A stretch of 64,000 nt of DNA from Ostrinia nubilalis (Eukaryota > Arthropoda > Insecta > Lepidoptera > Crambidae). Below, in pieces: positions 1 to 11,771 of this stretch. Position 1 is the first letter of the stretch; each line of letters begins with the position of its first letter. A program made the translations under genes and the position numbers. The notes under the pieces are model-generated. The model was given only the letters and a program-made list of their open reading frames with translations. It made no database searches and was not told where the DNA came from. The stretch spans positions 1,674,001 through 1,738,000 of the forward strand of contig NC_087096.1 of assembly GCF_963855985.1 (NCBI RefSeq), read 5' to 3'.

Positions 1-204
1 AATTGGCACTGCGCATCATAATAATATGCAATGGTAGTGGTGGTGATTCGGAGTATGTAATTTAAGAGTTAAATTAGTTTTGTTTAGTGATCGTTACGAA
101 ACCAGCGTAAAAACTAAAAATCAGGTCAGGTTTCATGTAATTTTTTATACTGAAGATCTAGATAGATTTACAAGGCGATTGAGACTAAAAATACAGCATT
201 GTTT

Positions 205-350
205 ATAATATTTACAAACCTCAAAACCGCACTCAATGGTTCACTCCGCGAGTGAAAGAATGGCGATGGATTGTGAGGCTTGCCACTGGACCGGGTGTGA
301 CGACCACGACCACTCTGGCAAGAGTGTAGCGCCGAAGAAGAAGAAGAAAT
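205..350 (+). mobile_element. LINE 3' tail fragment with AAG-rich end
   Basis: The stretch ends in an ACCACGACCACTCTG...AAGAGTG motif followed by repeated AAG, and the same arrangement recurs at 45805-45925. One frame reads as a short Cys/His-containing tail ending in five lysines before two stop codons, as expected for the C-terminus of a degenerate non-LTR retrotransposon ORF. No upstream reverse-transcriptase domain is present, so this is a 5'-truncated copy. Family assignment is tentative. Confidence 0.45.
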
Positions 351-1214
351 AATAAGATAAATCTACCGATTATAACTAGTTTAATCCTATACCAAAGATT
401 ATTTATTAGTGTTTTTCTTGCAAACTCTATCAGTCACCCTGTATTATAAGTAAATTGGCCCTACCTGACCATTTGGCTCGAATCGCGGAAAATTGATCTG
501 AATGCTTTGCGTGCGTGACCGAGGCCCATACCGCCCTTTATAAGAAATCAATGGGGATTTTCGTAATCGTATCTGGGTCGTTTATTCATAACAAATTAGT
601 TGATACGTTTACATTTCAATAAACTTAGAATCGAGTCGTTGTCGTAACCACTAGTTTTAAAATAACGGCGTTTTTGTATTACCTATACGCACTTTATTAG
701 TAGAAAAGTCTATTTGATATAATATTACGTATGTAAGTCTTTCCAAAATATGGTAAGAATTATCCAAAATTTCTATTTTATTTAAGTTTTTTAGCAGATT
801 ACGTTGTTGCTTTTAATAAGAGCTCATGCAACAAAAAATCTTGTTAAAGCTCTTAACATAAGTATACAACCTTACTAAAAACCATCGATAGCTTTTGTCC
901 CAGATCGATTGCCCAACCAATCCGCCGATATGTCAACAGATCGGTTCCCACAATGTTCACGTTCCCAGAGATGGTAGGAAACTGCTGTTTCCTATGCTCC
1001 ATAACGTCGATTCAAAGCGGTTTTTGTGCGTATACAACTGCTTTGTACAGTCAATCACTATTTTTAGATTATTATTAGTAAGTATTCAAACCTATGCCAT
1101 AATGATGATTAGCTAACAAAGCTAATAATGTGCTATCTAACGAAATCTATTGGTCTTAATTTTATTTTTCTCTAGTTTCAATCGGACATGTTATGAAGTG
1201 GACCTACTCTTATA

Positions 1215-1465
1215 CAGGGTGTTAGGTAAATGGGTATATGAGCCGACACTAGCCCATGTTAACATGGGCATATAAATGGTATGGTGAAGTCAGAAATTTG
1301 ATACATATCATCATTTTATTTTTTTTAATTTTCATACAAAATAAATTTTATAAAATCCGATTTGTATGAAAATTAAAATAATTAAAATGACTTCAATATA
1401 CCATTTATATGCCTATGTTAACATGGGCTAATATAGGCTCATATACCAATTTACCTAACACCCTG
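1215..1465. mobile_element. Foldback MITE, CAGGGTG/CACCCTG ends, TA target site
   Basis: This 251-bp element begins CAGGGTGTTAGGTAAAT and ends with its complement. The arms run about 100 bp each and include the shared words CCATGTTAACATGGGC and CATACAAAT. Both sides are flanked by TATA, so the target duplication is TA or TATA, which suits a Tc1/mariner-like non-autonomous element. There is no coding capacity. Two other elements in this window, at 6895 and 59347, have the same ends but different interiors. Confidence 0.8.
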
Positions 1466-3032
1466 TATAATATGTCACCTTTGGAAGTATCTTTTTCTTC
1501 TTCTGCCTCGCCATATTCCTTTACGCGGGATCAGTTTTCTTATAATGTGCTGCCATTTAATTCTATCTCGAACGTTTTGTTAGTAGAGTCTCAATAAATT
1601 ATTGTCCCAATATCCAATGTGTATGATTTATCCATTCAATAAAGTATAGGCTCGATAACATCTGAGCGGAATTTTATTTGATTGAGTTACGTTTTATTTT
1701 ATTTCTCAGGATCTATTATTGAATAAATTTCCACATAAATCAGAGGTCATAGATTAAACTGTAGATAAAATAAAAGATCAGTCAAATGACCCTGGGTGCT
1801 TTAAATGTTAGTGCAAAAACAATTTTATTGATTAGAAATGAGAATCCGACGTAAGGACGTTGTGTAAGGCAATTAAAATTGACAGAATATAAAATGTAAC
1901 TTAAATACTATTTATTAACTATCTGTTAAATTCAATTAATTTGTAAGATCTGGTTTTAAACAACTCTTACATTGTTAATTGCAAAGATGAAAATTGATTG
2001 GTTGTTAAATAACTGAACAATACACTTTTTCTTATTGCATTCTTATATCACTTTCTTACATTGCTGGTTCAGTTTAAAAAGTGAAATTTTGTACATATTT
2101 GCGGCAGCAGACTGTCCTAAAACTGTGAACGCGTGAGTTACGTGTTTTGCCGCCGCGGCCTTAGTCCGAAACTATTCAATTGTGTCAATCGATTACAAAG
2201 AGCCCATTGTGTTACTTTTGACGTAGTTGGTCTTTTTGTTTTAGGTTAATAGGTACAAAAATGTTGCTTTTATACCTAGTTCGTCTACTCGTATTATCAC
2301 CGACTCTAGATTTCTTAAAACATTGAATAAAATTGTGTCTGGCACCGATATTTATTATACACTATCGGCTACTGATCCAGCTACTCATTTCCGTTTTTCC
2401 TCTCTCTCTCTCATTAGACGGTGATTCTTACGATAAAACGAGACGACACGACCGGAAAAGGGCTATAACTGTGGCCGATAGCACCTACCATATAATGTTT
2501 AGGTACTAAATTCATTAAAAAATAGTTCATTGGTTAAGACATGGAAATGTAACAGATAAACCAATTGTTACTTTCTAAGGATTTCGCATTTATAATATTA
2601 GTAGGATGGCCAAAAATTTGCGACGCTTCTTTCTCAGTTTAACAGAGTTAGAAGGTTAATATTTTCATATTTCAGTGCTTTCTATTTCTATATTATATTC
2701 AATTGCCTGGGAATTTAATCTAGGACCGCTAGGTCAAAGTTATCCATCATAAGAAAAATACGATATTTCCGGAGTCAACGCACAATAGGTAGTCTAGCTT
2801 ATTACGTAGAATGTCACAGCGAGAAACTCCCGCGCAGTCTAGAAACTAAAATTTCTAAACGCGTACAAAACACTTCACACCATCATTCACAATGATGGGA
2901 ACTGAAATTGTATCGATATGTCTCCGAGAACTGTGCGAATAATCGTAGAAAGCATCGAGATGTTACTTTAAAGTATGCGTGTGTAGTAAGATAGTTAGAA
3001 ATTATATAAAATCAACTTTTTGTTGGAAAAGA

Positions 3033-3090
3033 GCAGTCGCCGGGCAATTGAAAGGTCGTGGGCTCGATTCCCGCCTTAGGCAGTTCAATT
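3033..3090 (+). repeat. tRNA-like promoter remnant (SINE fragment)
   Basis: A B-box-like sequence, GGGCTCGATTCCCGCC, sits near 3059-3074 and is followed by a pyrimidine/T-rich tail. No complete cloverleaf can be drawn around it, so it is probably the head of a decayed SINE from a family different from the one at 3570. Confidence 0.4.
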
Positions 3091-3505
3091 TTGTTTGTTT
3101 TTAAGTAGTTTATTTAAAATTAAGTTTTTGTTTTGATTTTGGGTTCCTTTTACTCGATCACCTAGAATTAAGTACATATTTATGAGTCAAAGGCCTTTTT
3201 TTATCTCTATCAATTCGGCTTTTATCCAAAAGTGATCTTTTAAATGTCCCTATTTTATTTAAAATCTACTATTTTGGGACATCAATAAAGGCTAGTGCCA
3301 GAAATTTCGTCATCATTGTCAAAATGGCTTCTAACAATCTCCATCCTTGTACATCGGTCATCTATAATCTGCCTACGTCGACAAACAAAGCACGGATCAT
3401 GGACTCTACCTACAAATATGATATAATATGCACTAAAGGTTCGGCCAAGCCAACGCGTGCAGCCTGTGTTCGCGATGGCGATCATACTGATTTCTACTGA
3501 GGGCT

Positions 3506-4009
3506 TAGTGTGAGTTTACATCAAACGTCGTCACTAGCGAGCGTGTTAAAAATATATGTATGAAGATTTAACCGCCTCTGTGGTCTAGTGGTAAGACCAC
3601 CTGCTTCAGACACAGAGGTCCTGGGTTCGATTCCCAGTGGGGGCAGATTTTTCTGTTCGGTTTGGTTGGTGTTAGGGCTTGTTCTAAGTCCGCCTGGCTA
3701 TCTACCACCATCTTACCTAAGTCTGTCGCCATAACAACAATTTTAACAGCATTATCGTATTCCGGCAGTTAGAGGTAAGATAGCCAGTTCCTCCGTGGTT
3801 GAGGATTCCGGGTGAAGCTCGCTTCCACCTTCGGCCTGATAGTCACTTACCATCAGATGAGATACAGGCCAAGAGCTTCCTCGTTGTGGATAAAAAAAAG
3901 ATTTTAGTTCTTGGAAGTTTCCGCTAGGGGCGCTGCACAATCCGTCATACATTTAATGGCACTTTTTTACGCAGTCGACATCGAATGCGTTTGACGTAAA
4001 CTCACACTA
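3506..4009. mobile_element. MITE interrupted by a SINE
   Basis: The terminal inverted repeats read TAGTGTGAGTTTACATCAAA and the complement of TAGTGTGAGTTTACGTCAAA. The interior closely matches the element at 60353-60532 in reverse orientation, including the words GCAGCGCCCC, CATTAAATGTATGAC and TATGAAGATTT. The copy here is interrupted after AAGATTT by the SINE at 3570-3897. The uninterrupted relative at 60.4 kb therefore acts as an empty-site control. Confidence 0.75.
3570..3897 (+). mobile_element. Full-length tRNA-derived SINE
   Basis: The head carries an A-box-like TGGTCTAGTGG (about 3580) and a B box GGGTTCGATTCCC (about 3625), as in a tRNA-type internal RNA polymerase III promoter. A non-tRNA body of about 230 bp follows, ending GTTGTGGATAAAAAA. 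The insertion is flanked by a perfect 7-bp direct repeat, AAGATTT, at 3563-3569 and 3898-3904. Length is 328 bp. Other copies are at 4465-4793, 7482-7622 and 39540-39660, all on the minus strand. This is not a functional tRNA gene, because the acceptor stem does not close. Confidence 0.9.
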
Positions 4010-4200
4010 CGGCTGGTTTTAGTGTCACGCGGACTGTCAGTGCGGATCGCTCCGCACAGCCGATCTGTATGAACTGCTAGGGAGCGGAGCGGTCCCTCCG
4101 GACCGCATTGCTCTAAAACGCTCCCTAGAAGTTCATACAGATTGGCCGTGCAAAGCGGGTCCGCACCGGACGGTCCGCGTGACACTAAAACTAGCCTTAG
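4007..4200. mobile_element. GC-rich palindromic MITE
   Basis: Inverted repeats CTAYGGCTRGTTTTAGTGTC at both ends enclose a second complementary pair (GAACTGCTAGGGAGC against GCTCCCTAGAAGTTC). The element is noticeably GC-richer than its surroundings and has no ORF of interest. It abuts the neighbouring element at 3506-4009, so the exact boundary between the two is uncertain by a few bases. Confidence 0.65.
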
Positions 4201-4464
4201 CCCCCTGATCGTCATTGACTTCGCGCTCTCGCATGCTGCACGCGTTGGTTTGGCCGAACCTTAACGCATCCCAGATGTGGAGCTGCATAGCGCATGCTCT
4301 CCCCATTCATCAACATTGCCAATGCCTAGATAGGACACCTATATCGATTAATAACCTGTAGCGTCCCGGGCAAAGCTCAAACATGATGTAATTTGAGCAA
4401 TCATAATAACAACATGTAGGATATTTCAACGAGCTGTGCCGGCGAATTTTAAACCCCAGTATGG

Positions 4465-4793
4465 TTTTTTTATCCACAACGAGGAAGCTCTTGGGCTGTA
4501 TCTCACCTGATGGTAAGTGATGATCAAGCCGGAGGTGGAAGCGAGCTTCACCCGGAATCCTCAACCACGGAGGAACTGGCTATCTTACCTCTAACCGCCG
4601 GAACACAATAATGCTGTTAACATTATTGTTAGGGCGACAGATTTAGGTAAGATGGTGGTAGCTAGCCAGGCGGACTTAGAACAAGCCCTACCACCAACCA
4701 AACCGAAAAGAAAAATCTGCCCCCACTGGGAATCGAACCCGGGACCTCTGCGTCTGAAGCAGATGGTCTTACCACTAGACCACAGATGCGGTT
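4465..4793 (-). mobile_element. Second full-length copy of the 3570 SINE, inverted
   Basis: Read on the minus strand, it starts AACCGCATCTGTGG, carries the same A and B boxes (GGGTTCGATTCCC) and the same body, and ends GTTGTGGATAAAAAAA. It is almost collinear with the copy at 3570 over its whole length, with scattered substitutions. No convincing target duplication was found. With the first copy it forms a head-outward inverted pair separated by about 570 bp. Confidence 0.85.
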
Positions 4794-4984
4794 GACTGTG
4801 GTAAATGTGGTAATTGAAGGCTTTGTCCGGATTCCCATAGCCATTCCCACCAAGGCGATCGACGGAGCACCGGATTTTAGTGGGTATGCCTGATCCTTCT
4901 AATTAGGGGAACCCCACATAGCCTAGAGTAGGTTACATCACCCTGTTCCCGCAAGGTAGGTACATGCAATTTGATGCATTATTT

Positions 4985-5090
4985 CCCCGAAGAAAAAAAG
5001 GATTCTAATGGTGAAATAATTTTTTAAATAGGTCCAGTAATTTCAGAGCGTATTCAATACAAACAATCAAATCTTTAATATTAGTGTAGA
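4985..5090 (-). mobile_element. Helitron-like fragment
   Basis: The words TAATGGTGAAA, TTTCAGAGCGTATTCAA and ACAAACAATCAAAT match the interior of the element at 30024-30140. Neither end is intact here. The assignment rests on that match only. Confidence 0.4.
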
Positions 5091-5604
5091 TCAAAGAAAA
5101 CGACAGTATGACGATTTATTTCGCTAATTTTGAGTAATGACACCGAGAACTCTCTCTATTGTTTCGTATAACAATACAAGAAAGTCGGAGATTCACTTCT
5201 ATTAGACGTCGGTTATTTTTATAATTACACGATGTTTCGTTAAGCAAAGACATAAATAAAATAGCTGTTGTTAATAATCGTTAGGTATAATAGGGAATAA
5301 AAATGTGTAACACCAATTTTATTTTTACACCAAAATAAAAAAAATTGAGTTGCTTATAAAGATCTAAGCGTGCAGATAGCGTGAGCGACTTTGTTTTATT
5401 CTTATGCAAAGATGTGCAAGTTACAGATCTTGTAAAAAATTGTTGTTGTAGGTACATAATGTAGTAAAATATACTAAAAGTAATTGAGCTTGGTACACTA
5501 CTACTGGTAGTAACAATCTGAGTCTCTTCGTGGTATACTCGTACAAAACGAATAAGGCTTGAATTGACAATCAAATCGTTTATTTTATGCAAGTAGGCTC
5601 CCAA

Positions 5605-5705
5605 AGAGCACTCGTCTCAACCCTACCATTGCTTCGGGACAGTCATTGACCAGTGCTGAGAAGAATCAGCGCAAGAAACAAATCTATCTGGCTGACCAAC
5701 GTTTT
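5605..5705 (-). repeat. LINE 3'-region fragment ('GTGCTGAGAAGAA' family)
   Basis: It contains ACCCTACCATTGCTTCGGGA and CAGTGCTGAGAAGAATCAGC, words shared with 12285-12372, 31335-31520, 32763-32862, 38765-38830 and the split copy around 54400-54630. Better copies start on the plus strand with a CAAATCAAATC-type tail, which places the element's 3' end to the left and its strand as minus. Confidence 0.45.
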
Positions 5706-7481
5706 CGAGTCAAAATAAATGACCCAAACTTCTTACTATTATGAATGTATTCGCTTGGGTGTCACAACAGGATACATTTGATGGTCTAATAATATTCATA
5801 AATTAGAATAAAATTAATGCCTTCAATTTAGATGAATCTGCACAAATGGCCGTGACTTAAATGTCAGGTTGCATCCGAACAGGTTGCCATTTCAGCTTGC
5901 AGGTCAGCCTCGAACTGATTTATGATTTCTATTAAGATATCTACAATCATTTGTACGAAAATAGGTACATTTGAATTGTACGTACGATCATCTGCAGATT
6001 GACTGGATACAAAATGTCAGATTTAATCGTATGATTTCGAATTTTATAATTAAGTTCAAATAGTTTCAAATTCTAATTAACCAATAAAACCATTTATTTG
6101 AGCATCAGGGGCGACCAATGGTTAAGTCATGGTAACGTGGGTGAATAACACTATACTTTTTCCATCGCGTGGGTTGTCACAGGTCACACTTTGACAATGC
6201 GCTCTCTAGCATAGCGCGTAGTTATCAAAGGTAAGCAACCGACGCGGTAGGCAATTAGTGACAATTTTAGCTTCGTCACGCTTCCAAAAGCACGTCCGAG
6301 TTGGTTATACTTAAAATTTGGTGATAACTGACGAGCAGACTAGTCAGTTACATAGTAAAAACACTATTGACGGCATTAGAGACGGTTTAGGCGGTTTTTC
6401 CCTATGAAGCGATTTCCAGACAACCTAGAGAGATGGCAGTTGCTTAAAATAAGTAAAAAAGGCGGTTTTCCCAAGGATTTAACGATGAATACAAGGTGTG
6501 AATGAATACGATTTTTGTGGTTTTCCGTGTTTTGCAGGGGGTGTTTTTTAAGACACACGTAGTCTCTACATTCTTTAAAATAAATGTAACGGGTGTAAAA
6601 CATTTAGGCGCGTGTAAAAAGAATAGATAACCAACTTCAAAACTAATTAGTTATGAATAAAGTATCTTGAAAAACGTCGAGATTTCTCTCGCAGAAATAA
6701 ACTACATGTTATTAAATATTTATATATTAGCAATTAATCTTAAATGACGCGTGTAAGACAAAGGAAAGTTTGTTCAAATTAATTTAAACGATGTCGAAAC
6801 GTCGTCCATCACAATTAGCGGGGTTTGATTCATGACGCAATCAGTTGGCGTGATTTGACAACATTTAATTAGTTCAGGTACGTGCATAGATATACAGGGT
6901 GTTTCTTGTAAGGTGTCAAGCCGAAGGCAGGTGATAGGTGAGGACTAGACCTATCGATTTCACCCCCATGTATGTTCTACGATTTTTCGTAGTTTAGAAG
7001 TTATCGTTAATTTTGTGATTTTTTCAAATTTCATGACCTAGTGGCTTAATTTTTTTATATCTTTTTTTTGGGTTGATTTTTCTCAGATTTCTGTTTTTTG
7101 ACAGACTCCCTATTAGTTGCAGATATTTGAAAAAAATAATCACTTTCCTATCTTTGATGCAAGATACAACATTTTTGCTAGAAACATAAAAAATATGCTT
7201 TTAGCAGAACATTCTAAAATTTTCAACTGAAATGTATGAGAGAAAAAAAGAATTTCCATAGGTCCAAAATTATTTTAAAAACTGCGCAGCTTTCTAAACT
7301 TTCATAATAACACAAAAAAACATGTACTTAATAGGCCATTATTTTCTGTAATCGCTCCACTAAAGTAGTAAGTCGGAGATTCCGTTACATGTTTTTGACT
7401 TTCTTAGGACTAACTAATGTTTGCAATCCACTAAGTGTACGTTACGTAGAACACGTTTAGAGACAATAACTGAACAGAACA

Positions 7482-7622
7482 TTTTTTATCCACAACGAGG
7501 AAGCTCTTGCCCTTCCTGACCTGATGGAAAACTGCTGGATGATCAGCGAGCTTCACCCGGAATCCTAAACCACAGAGGAATTGGCTGTCCTAAATAGGTA
7601 GTCTTACCACTAGACCACAGTT
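7482..7622 (-). mobile_element. Internally deleted SINE remnant
   Basis: It begins TTTTTTATCCACAACGAGG, the complement of the SINE 3' end, and runs through GCTTCACCCGGAATCC to GGTCTTACCACTAGACCACA, the complement of the A-box region. The middle of the tRNA-like head, including the B box, is missing. A matching short SINE 3' fragment in plus orientation lies at 8022-8055, so the SINE is part of the palindrome around it. Confidence 0.7.
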
Positions 7623-7702
7623 CACCACAGTGGTGATTGTTACTTTACGATTAAATTTGATATACCTACCTATTAGTGTGAAAGGAAAGAGAAAGAGTTT
7701 GT

Positions 7703-7848
<146 letters not shown>

Positions 7849-9402
7849 GCAAAAAAGGGTGTAATGATTTAATTTAAAGTAAATGTTCAAAATGTCCGTC
7901 GCTGACCTGAATGCACATTCGACAACGACGCAAAACAATTATTCGTAAATTTACAAAAGCTTCTTGCATTCTAATATGGTTTATCATCAACATTTTCATA
8001 TTCCCTTTTGTATACCACATGGAGAGCAAGAGCTTCCACGCTGTGGATAAAAAAAATCTTTTCAGTTATTGTCTATAAATGTGTTCTACATAACGTAAAC
8101 TTAGGGGATTGCAAATATTACTTAGTCCTAAGAAAGTCAAAAACATGTAACGGAATCTCCGACTTACCGCTTTAGTGGAGCGATTACAGAAAATAATGGC
8201 CTATTAAGTACATGTTTTTTTGTGTTATTATGAAAGTTTAGAAAACTGCGCAGTTTTTAAAATTATTTTGGACCTATGGAAATTCTTTTTTTTTCTCATA
8301 CATTTCAATTGAAAATTTATAATGTTCTGCTAAAAGGATATTTTTGATGTTTCTAGCAAAAATTTTGTATCTTGCATCAAAGATAGGAAGGTGATTATTT
8401 TTTTCAAATATCTACAACAAATAGGGAATCTGTCAAAAAAAAAAGGAATCTGAGAAAAGGCAACCCAAAAAAAAATTTAAAAAAATTAAGCCACTAGGTC
8501 ATGAAATTTGAAAAAATCACAAAATTAACGATAACTTCTAAACTACGAAAAATCGTAGAACATACATGGGGGTGAAATCGATAGGTCTAGTCCTCACCTA
8601 TCACCTGCCTTCGGCTTGACACCTTACAAGAAACACCCTGTATAGAGAGATGCCAACTAATGCGCTGAGTTTGAAACCCAGTGTCGCATTTGAAATTAAC
8701 ACACACAAAGTAATCAAAATATGTGCTCATTATCCACTGCGGTATCAGTACTCAACTCAAAAATCCGAACAGAAATTAAAGCCAAACTCCACCGGGTCAT
8801 ATTGTTAACAATATTATTGCAGATGCTTATTGTTGATATTGATTGATACTATAGAAATAACCAAATTTCAACTTTACACAGGCAGACTATACCAATACCG
8901 TTAGCAGTTACCAATAACGTTTTAGTGTTCCGACAGGTGCTTGCTTCACGCAATTAAAAAATGTGAACTATAAAAACGTTTGAAGTTTAACCATCCGGCA
9001 TCGATTACCATTGGGCAAAAAGGATGGGGGTTAGGAAAGCGAATCCTGCGATTAATCGTTATTTTTTTGTTTATTATCGAGGGAGATATAGAGGGAGTTA
9101 GATTAAATAATGTTTATTTTATTTTTCTGGGAAATATGGGATAGAGACGCAGCCAGCCAGCCTATCTTTTGAACTCTTTTTTATATTTTAGATAGATAGA
9201 TAGAACACACATGTAAGAAATATACAAAAGAGACCTTTCTTGAAACATTTTCCTAACAATATTTAGTTAAAATGTATACTTAGTTATGTTTTCGTGACAC
9301 CTGGAACTCGTTTATACTTACTGCATGCACATAATACTCATAACAAAAGATCAAAAGGTGGAAGATGGAGATACTAAAATACTTGTAATACCTACATTTA
9401 CC

Positions 9403-9453
9403 CATGTTCGCAAAATAAATATATTTGATTTGATTTTGATTTGATTTGATAAC
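9403..9453 (+). repeat. LINE 3' end with TTTGATTTGAT tail
   Basis: CCATGTTCGCAAAATAAATA is followed by repeated TTTGA units. This is the usual appearance of a retrotransposon 3' terminus with a simple-repeat tail. Nothing of the coding region is preserved. Confidence 0.45.
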
Positions 9454-9845
9454 TACAATTAAAATGCATATAATAATACTTACACACTACGTAAAATAAT
9501 ATGTATTATAATTTATTAACCTATAAACACGTAATTACTGCATTAATTAGGTAATCTACATAATCATCACACACCTTATTTTACGCCAAGGCCACTACTT
9601 CGCGAATGTAATATGTATGAGGTTATAATTTATACCTATATAGATCAGCTAATATATTTTATGTCAAATTTTCAACATTAAGTTCGCACTAGGATATTAT
9701 ATGACATAATATATGACATAATATAGTATACGATTTTAATTTACACTTATATCTATAGCTTATATAAAAATTGAAAATGTATTTGGCTCTAGACTACGAT
9801 TATAATGGACGTTGATGGAAAACTCGACTAAATGTTAGCTTCTCG

Positions 9846-9990
9846 TTCGTTTCAGCTGAATGACGTCCACTGCTGGACAAAGACCTCCCCTCAAGGATTT
9901 CTACAAAGACCAGTCCTGCGCTGCACGCATCCAGTGGCAGTGGGCGGGGCACATAGCTCGCAGAGCTGATGGCCGCTGGAGTAGAAAAGT
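9846..9990 (-). mobile_element. 5'-inverted LINE end (reverse-transcriptase C-terminus)
   Basis: The left part, to about 9922, is the minus-strand 3' end of the LINE family seen intact at 62550-62990 (complement of the CAGCAGTGGACGTCATT motif). The right part, from about 9920, is the same LINE in plus orientation, encoding RIQWQWAGHIARRADGRW. An inverted 5' segment joined to a normal 3' end is what twin priming during target-primed reverse transcription produces. Confidence 0.7.
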
Positions 9991-10039
9991 TAGCTTCTCA
10001 CTTTGATATAATTAATAACTTTATTTTGCTATTTTCAGT

Positions 10040-10175
10040 ATTATGAAAATGAAAAATGAAAAATGTTTATTTCGTTAACAACAACAATTAATGGAATTTG
10101 AGGTGGACTCTTTCTTGTAAGTGCAATGGCACCTGTGCCAGAAGGAGTCGCTCTCCCTTAACAAATTAACAGTAA
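10040..10175 (-). repeat. Probable LINE 3'-region fragment
   Basis: Repeated AATGAAAAATG followed by TTTATTTCGTTAACAACAA and CTGTGCCAGAAGGAGTC looks like the reverse complement of a retrotransposon tail. No second copy is visible in this window, so support is weak. Confidence 0.3.
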
Positions 10176-10225
10176 CATTTTTTTTTATCATAACCAAAAA
10201 GTAACAAAATCACCACATATTTAGG

Positions 10226-10432
<207 letters not shown>

Positions 10433-11143
10433 ACGTGTATTGTATCAAGTAGAGTATTTCAGCAATTTTTCAGTTTCATCATAGTCTAAGGTTTTTAGCC
10501 AGTCCAATCCATAAGCTAACTGAAAAAGAGAAGTGTTTTCAGTTGCTATCCTTCATCCAGTTTTTATGATTCTTTTTCTGATTTGAGGGTCGGTGGTTCA
10601 ATCCCCATAAACCATTGTTATTTAGTTTAACTGAAAGGGGTTTACGGGAACAGTAGTTAAATTAGTGCGTTATGTAAGTTGGTTCTTCCTTTCCAACATA
10701 TTTTAACAATAACTTTACCATTTCTTTAGTAAAATTAAATAATTTTCCAACAACATCTGTTCCACGGTTTAGGCATGAAAAGGTAGCAGGCAAACAGAAA
10801 CACGTACTTTCTCATATTATTATTAGTTATGAAACAGCATACTATTACTTGGTATCGGAAACCAGATCGCTTCCGCTGGGGTGGTTATATTCCGCAGAAA
10901 GAAGTGGAGTTCTTTGACTCGTGCAAACCGCGACTAGTACTTGCCGTGTGTGTGGAGGACGATTCACACCTGACGATAACGATTTTGAAACCAGAATAAA
11001 AATGATTGTATTTTTGGAAAACGGGTTTTGATATTGGAAACTAAGGAATTTTTAGGAAAAAAATTCTCTGATATTTAAAAAAATATATACTTACCAATTT
11101 CTAGTTTACGTATAAGAATGTACCCTAATATGAACTCTTTTTA

Positions 11144-11771
11144 AAACTAAGGCAAACTTAACTACCAATTCGGTCACCACGGTCTATGTTGCCAGCAAAG
11201 TGCTGGTCGTCTCGCCCGACACGCTGCTCTCAACGACGCCATCAGGAGAGCCCTTGCCAGCATCAACGTTCCTTCCACGTTAGAACCACGTGGATTGGTC
11301 CGTGATGATGGCAAGAGACCTGATGGTCTCACTCTGGTTCCCTGGGAACGGGGACGGGCTTAAGTTTGCTACATGTGTCGATACTTTAGCCCCTTCCCAC
11401 CTCAGGGAATCAGTTGCTAAAGCTGGGGCTGCAGCAGAGTCGGCTGAGTTAGCTAAACGGCGCAAATATGAGTCACTTTCTAATGACTACATATTTGCGC
11501 CTTTTGGTGTCGAGACCTTTGGACCTTGGGGACCGAATGCTAAATTACTGTTTCGGACCATTTCCCCTAAATTAATTAAAATTTCGGAAAATCTAAATGC
11601 TGGCTGTTTCCTTGCACAAAGGCTTAGTATTGCCATTCAGCGAGGAAATGCAGCCAGCATTCTCGCCTCTTTGCCTCACGGACACACTTTTATTTTTGAG
11701 TAAAATAAGTTTATATTTTTATTTTGTTTAGAGTTAAGTTTGCCTTAGTTTTAAAAAAAATGTAAATACAT
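11144..11771 (+). mobile_element. 5'-truncated non-LTR retrotransposon, C-terminal tail of pol
   Basis: Two frames together read as the extreme C-terminus of a LINE polyprotein. Around 11195-11335 the frame encodes [18 protein letters not shown] and [15 protein letters not shown]. After a frameshift near 11345-11365 the other frame continues with ATCVDTLAPSHL, FGVETFGPWGPNAK and LSIAIQRGNAASIL to a stop at 11701. The catalytic RT domain is absent. The insertion is flanked by an 11-bp direct repeat, AACTCTTTTTA, at 11133-11143 and 11772-11782. Copies of the outermost 20 or so bases occur inverted at both ends. It is a pseudogene-like remnant. Confidence 0.85.

Larger units (their letters stand above)
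3437..4261. mobile_element. Composite PIF/Harbinger-like MITE with nested insertions
   Basis: The ends are AGGTTCGGCCAAGCCAACGC and its complement, flanked by a TAA direct repeat at 3434-3436 and 4262-4264. A short, nearly empty relative with the same ends and a TTA duplication lies at 46539-46660. The size difference is explained by two elements inserted in tandem (3506-4009 and 4007-4200), the first of which carries a SINE. A three-base TWA duplication is typical of PIF/Harbinger-type elements, but no transposase is seen. Confidence 0.75.

Noticed and set aside
3570..3650. tRNA gene (plus strand), and its mirror at 4715-4793
   Set aside because: A and B boxes are present, but the acceptor stem does not pair and the sequence continues into a shared ~230-bp body with a terminal A run and target duplication, so these are SINE heads.
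11290..11703. 137-codon ORF as an independent gene
   Set aside because: It is the frame-shifted C-terminal remnant of a LINE polyprotein lying between target duplications.
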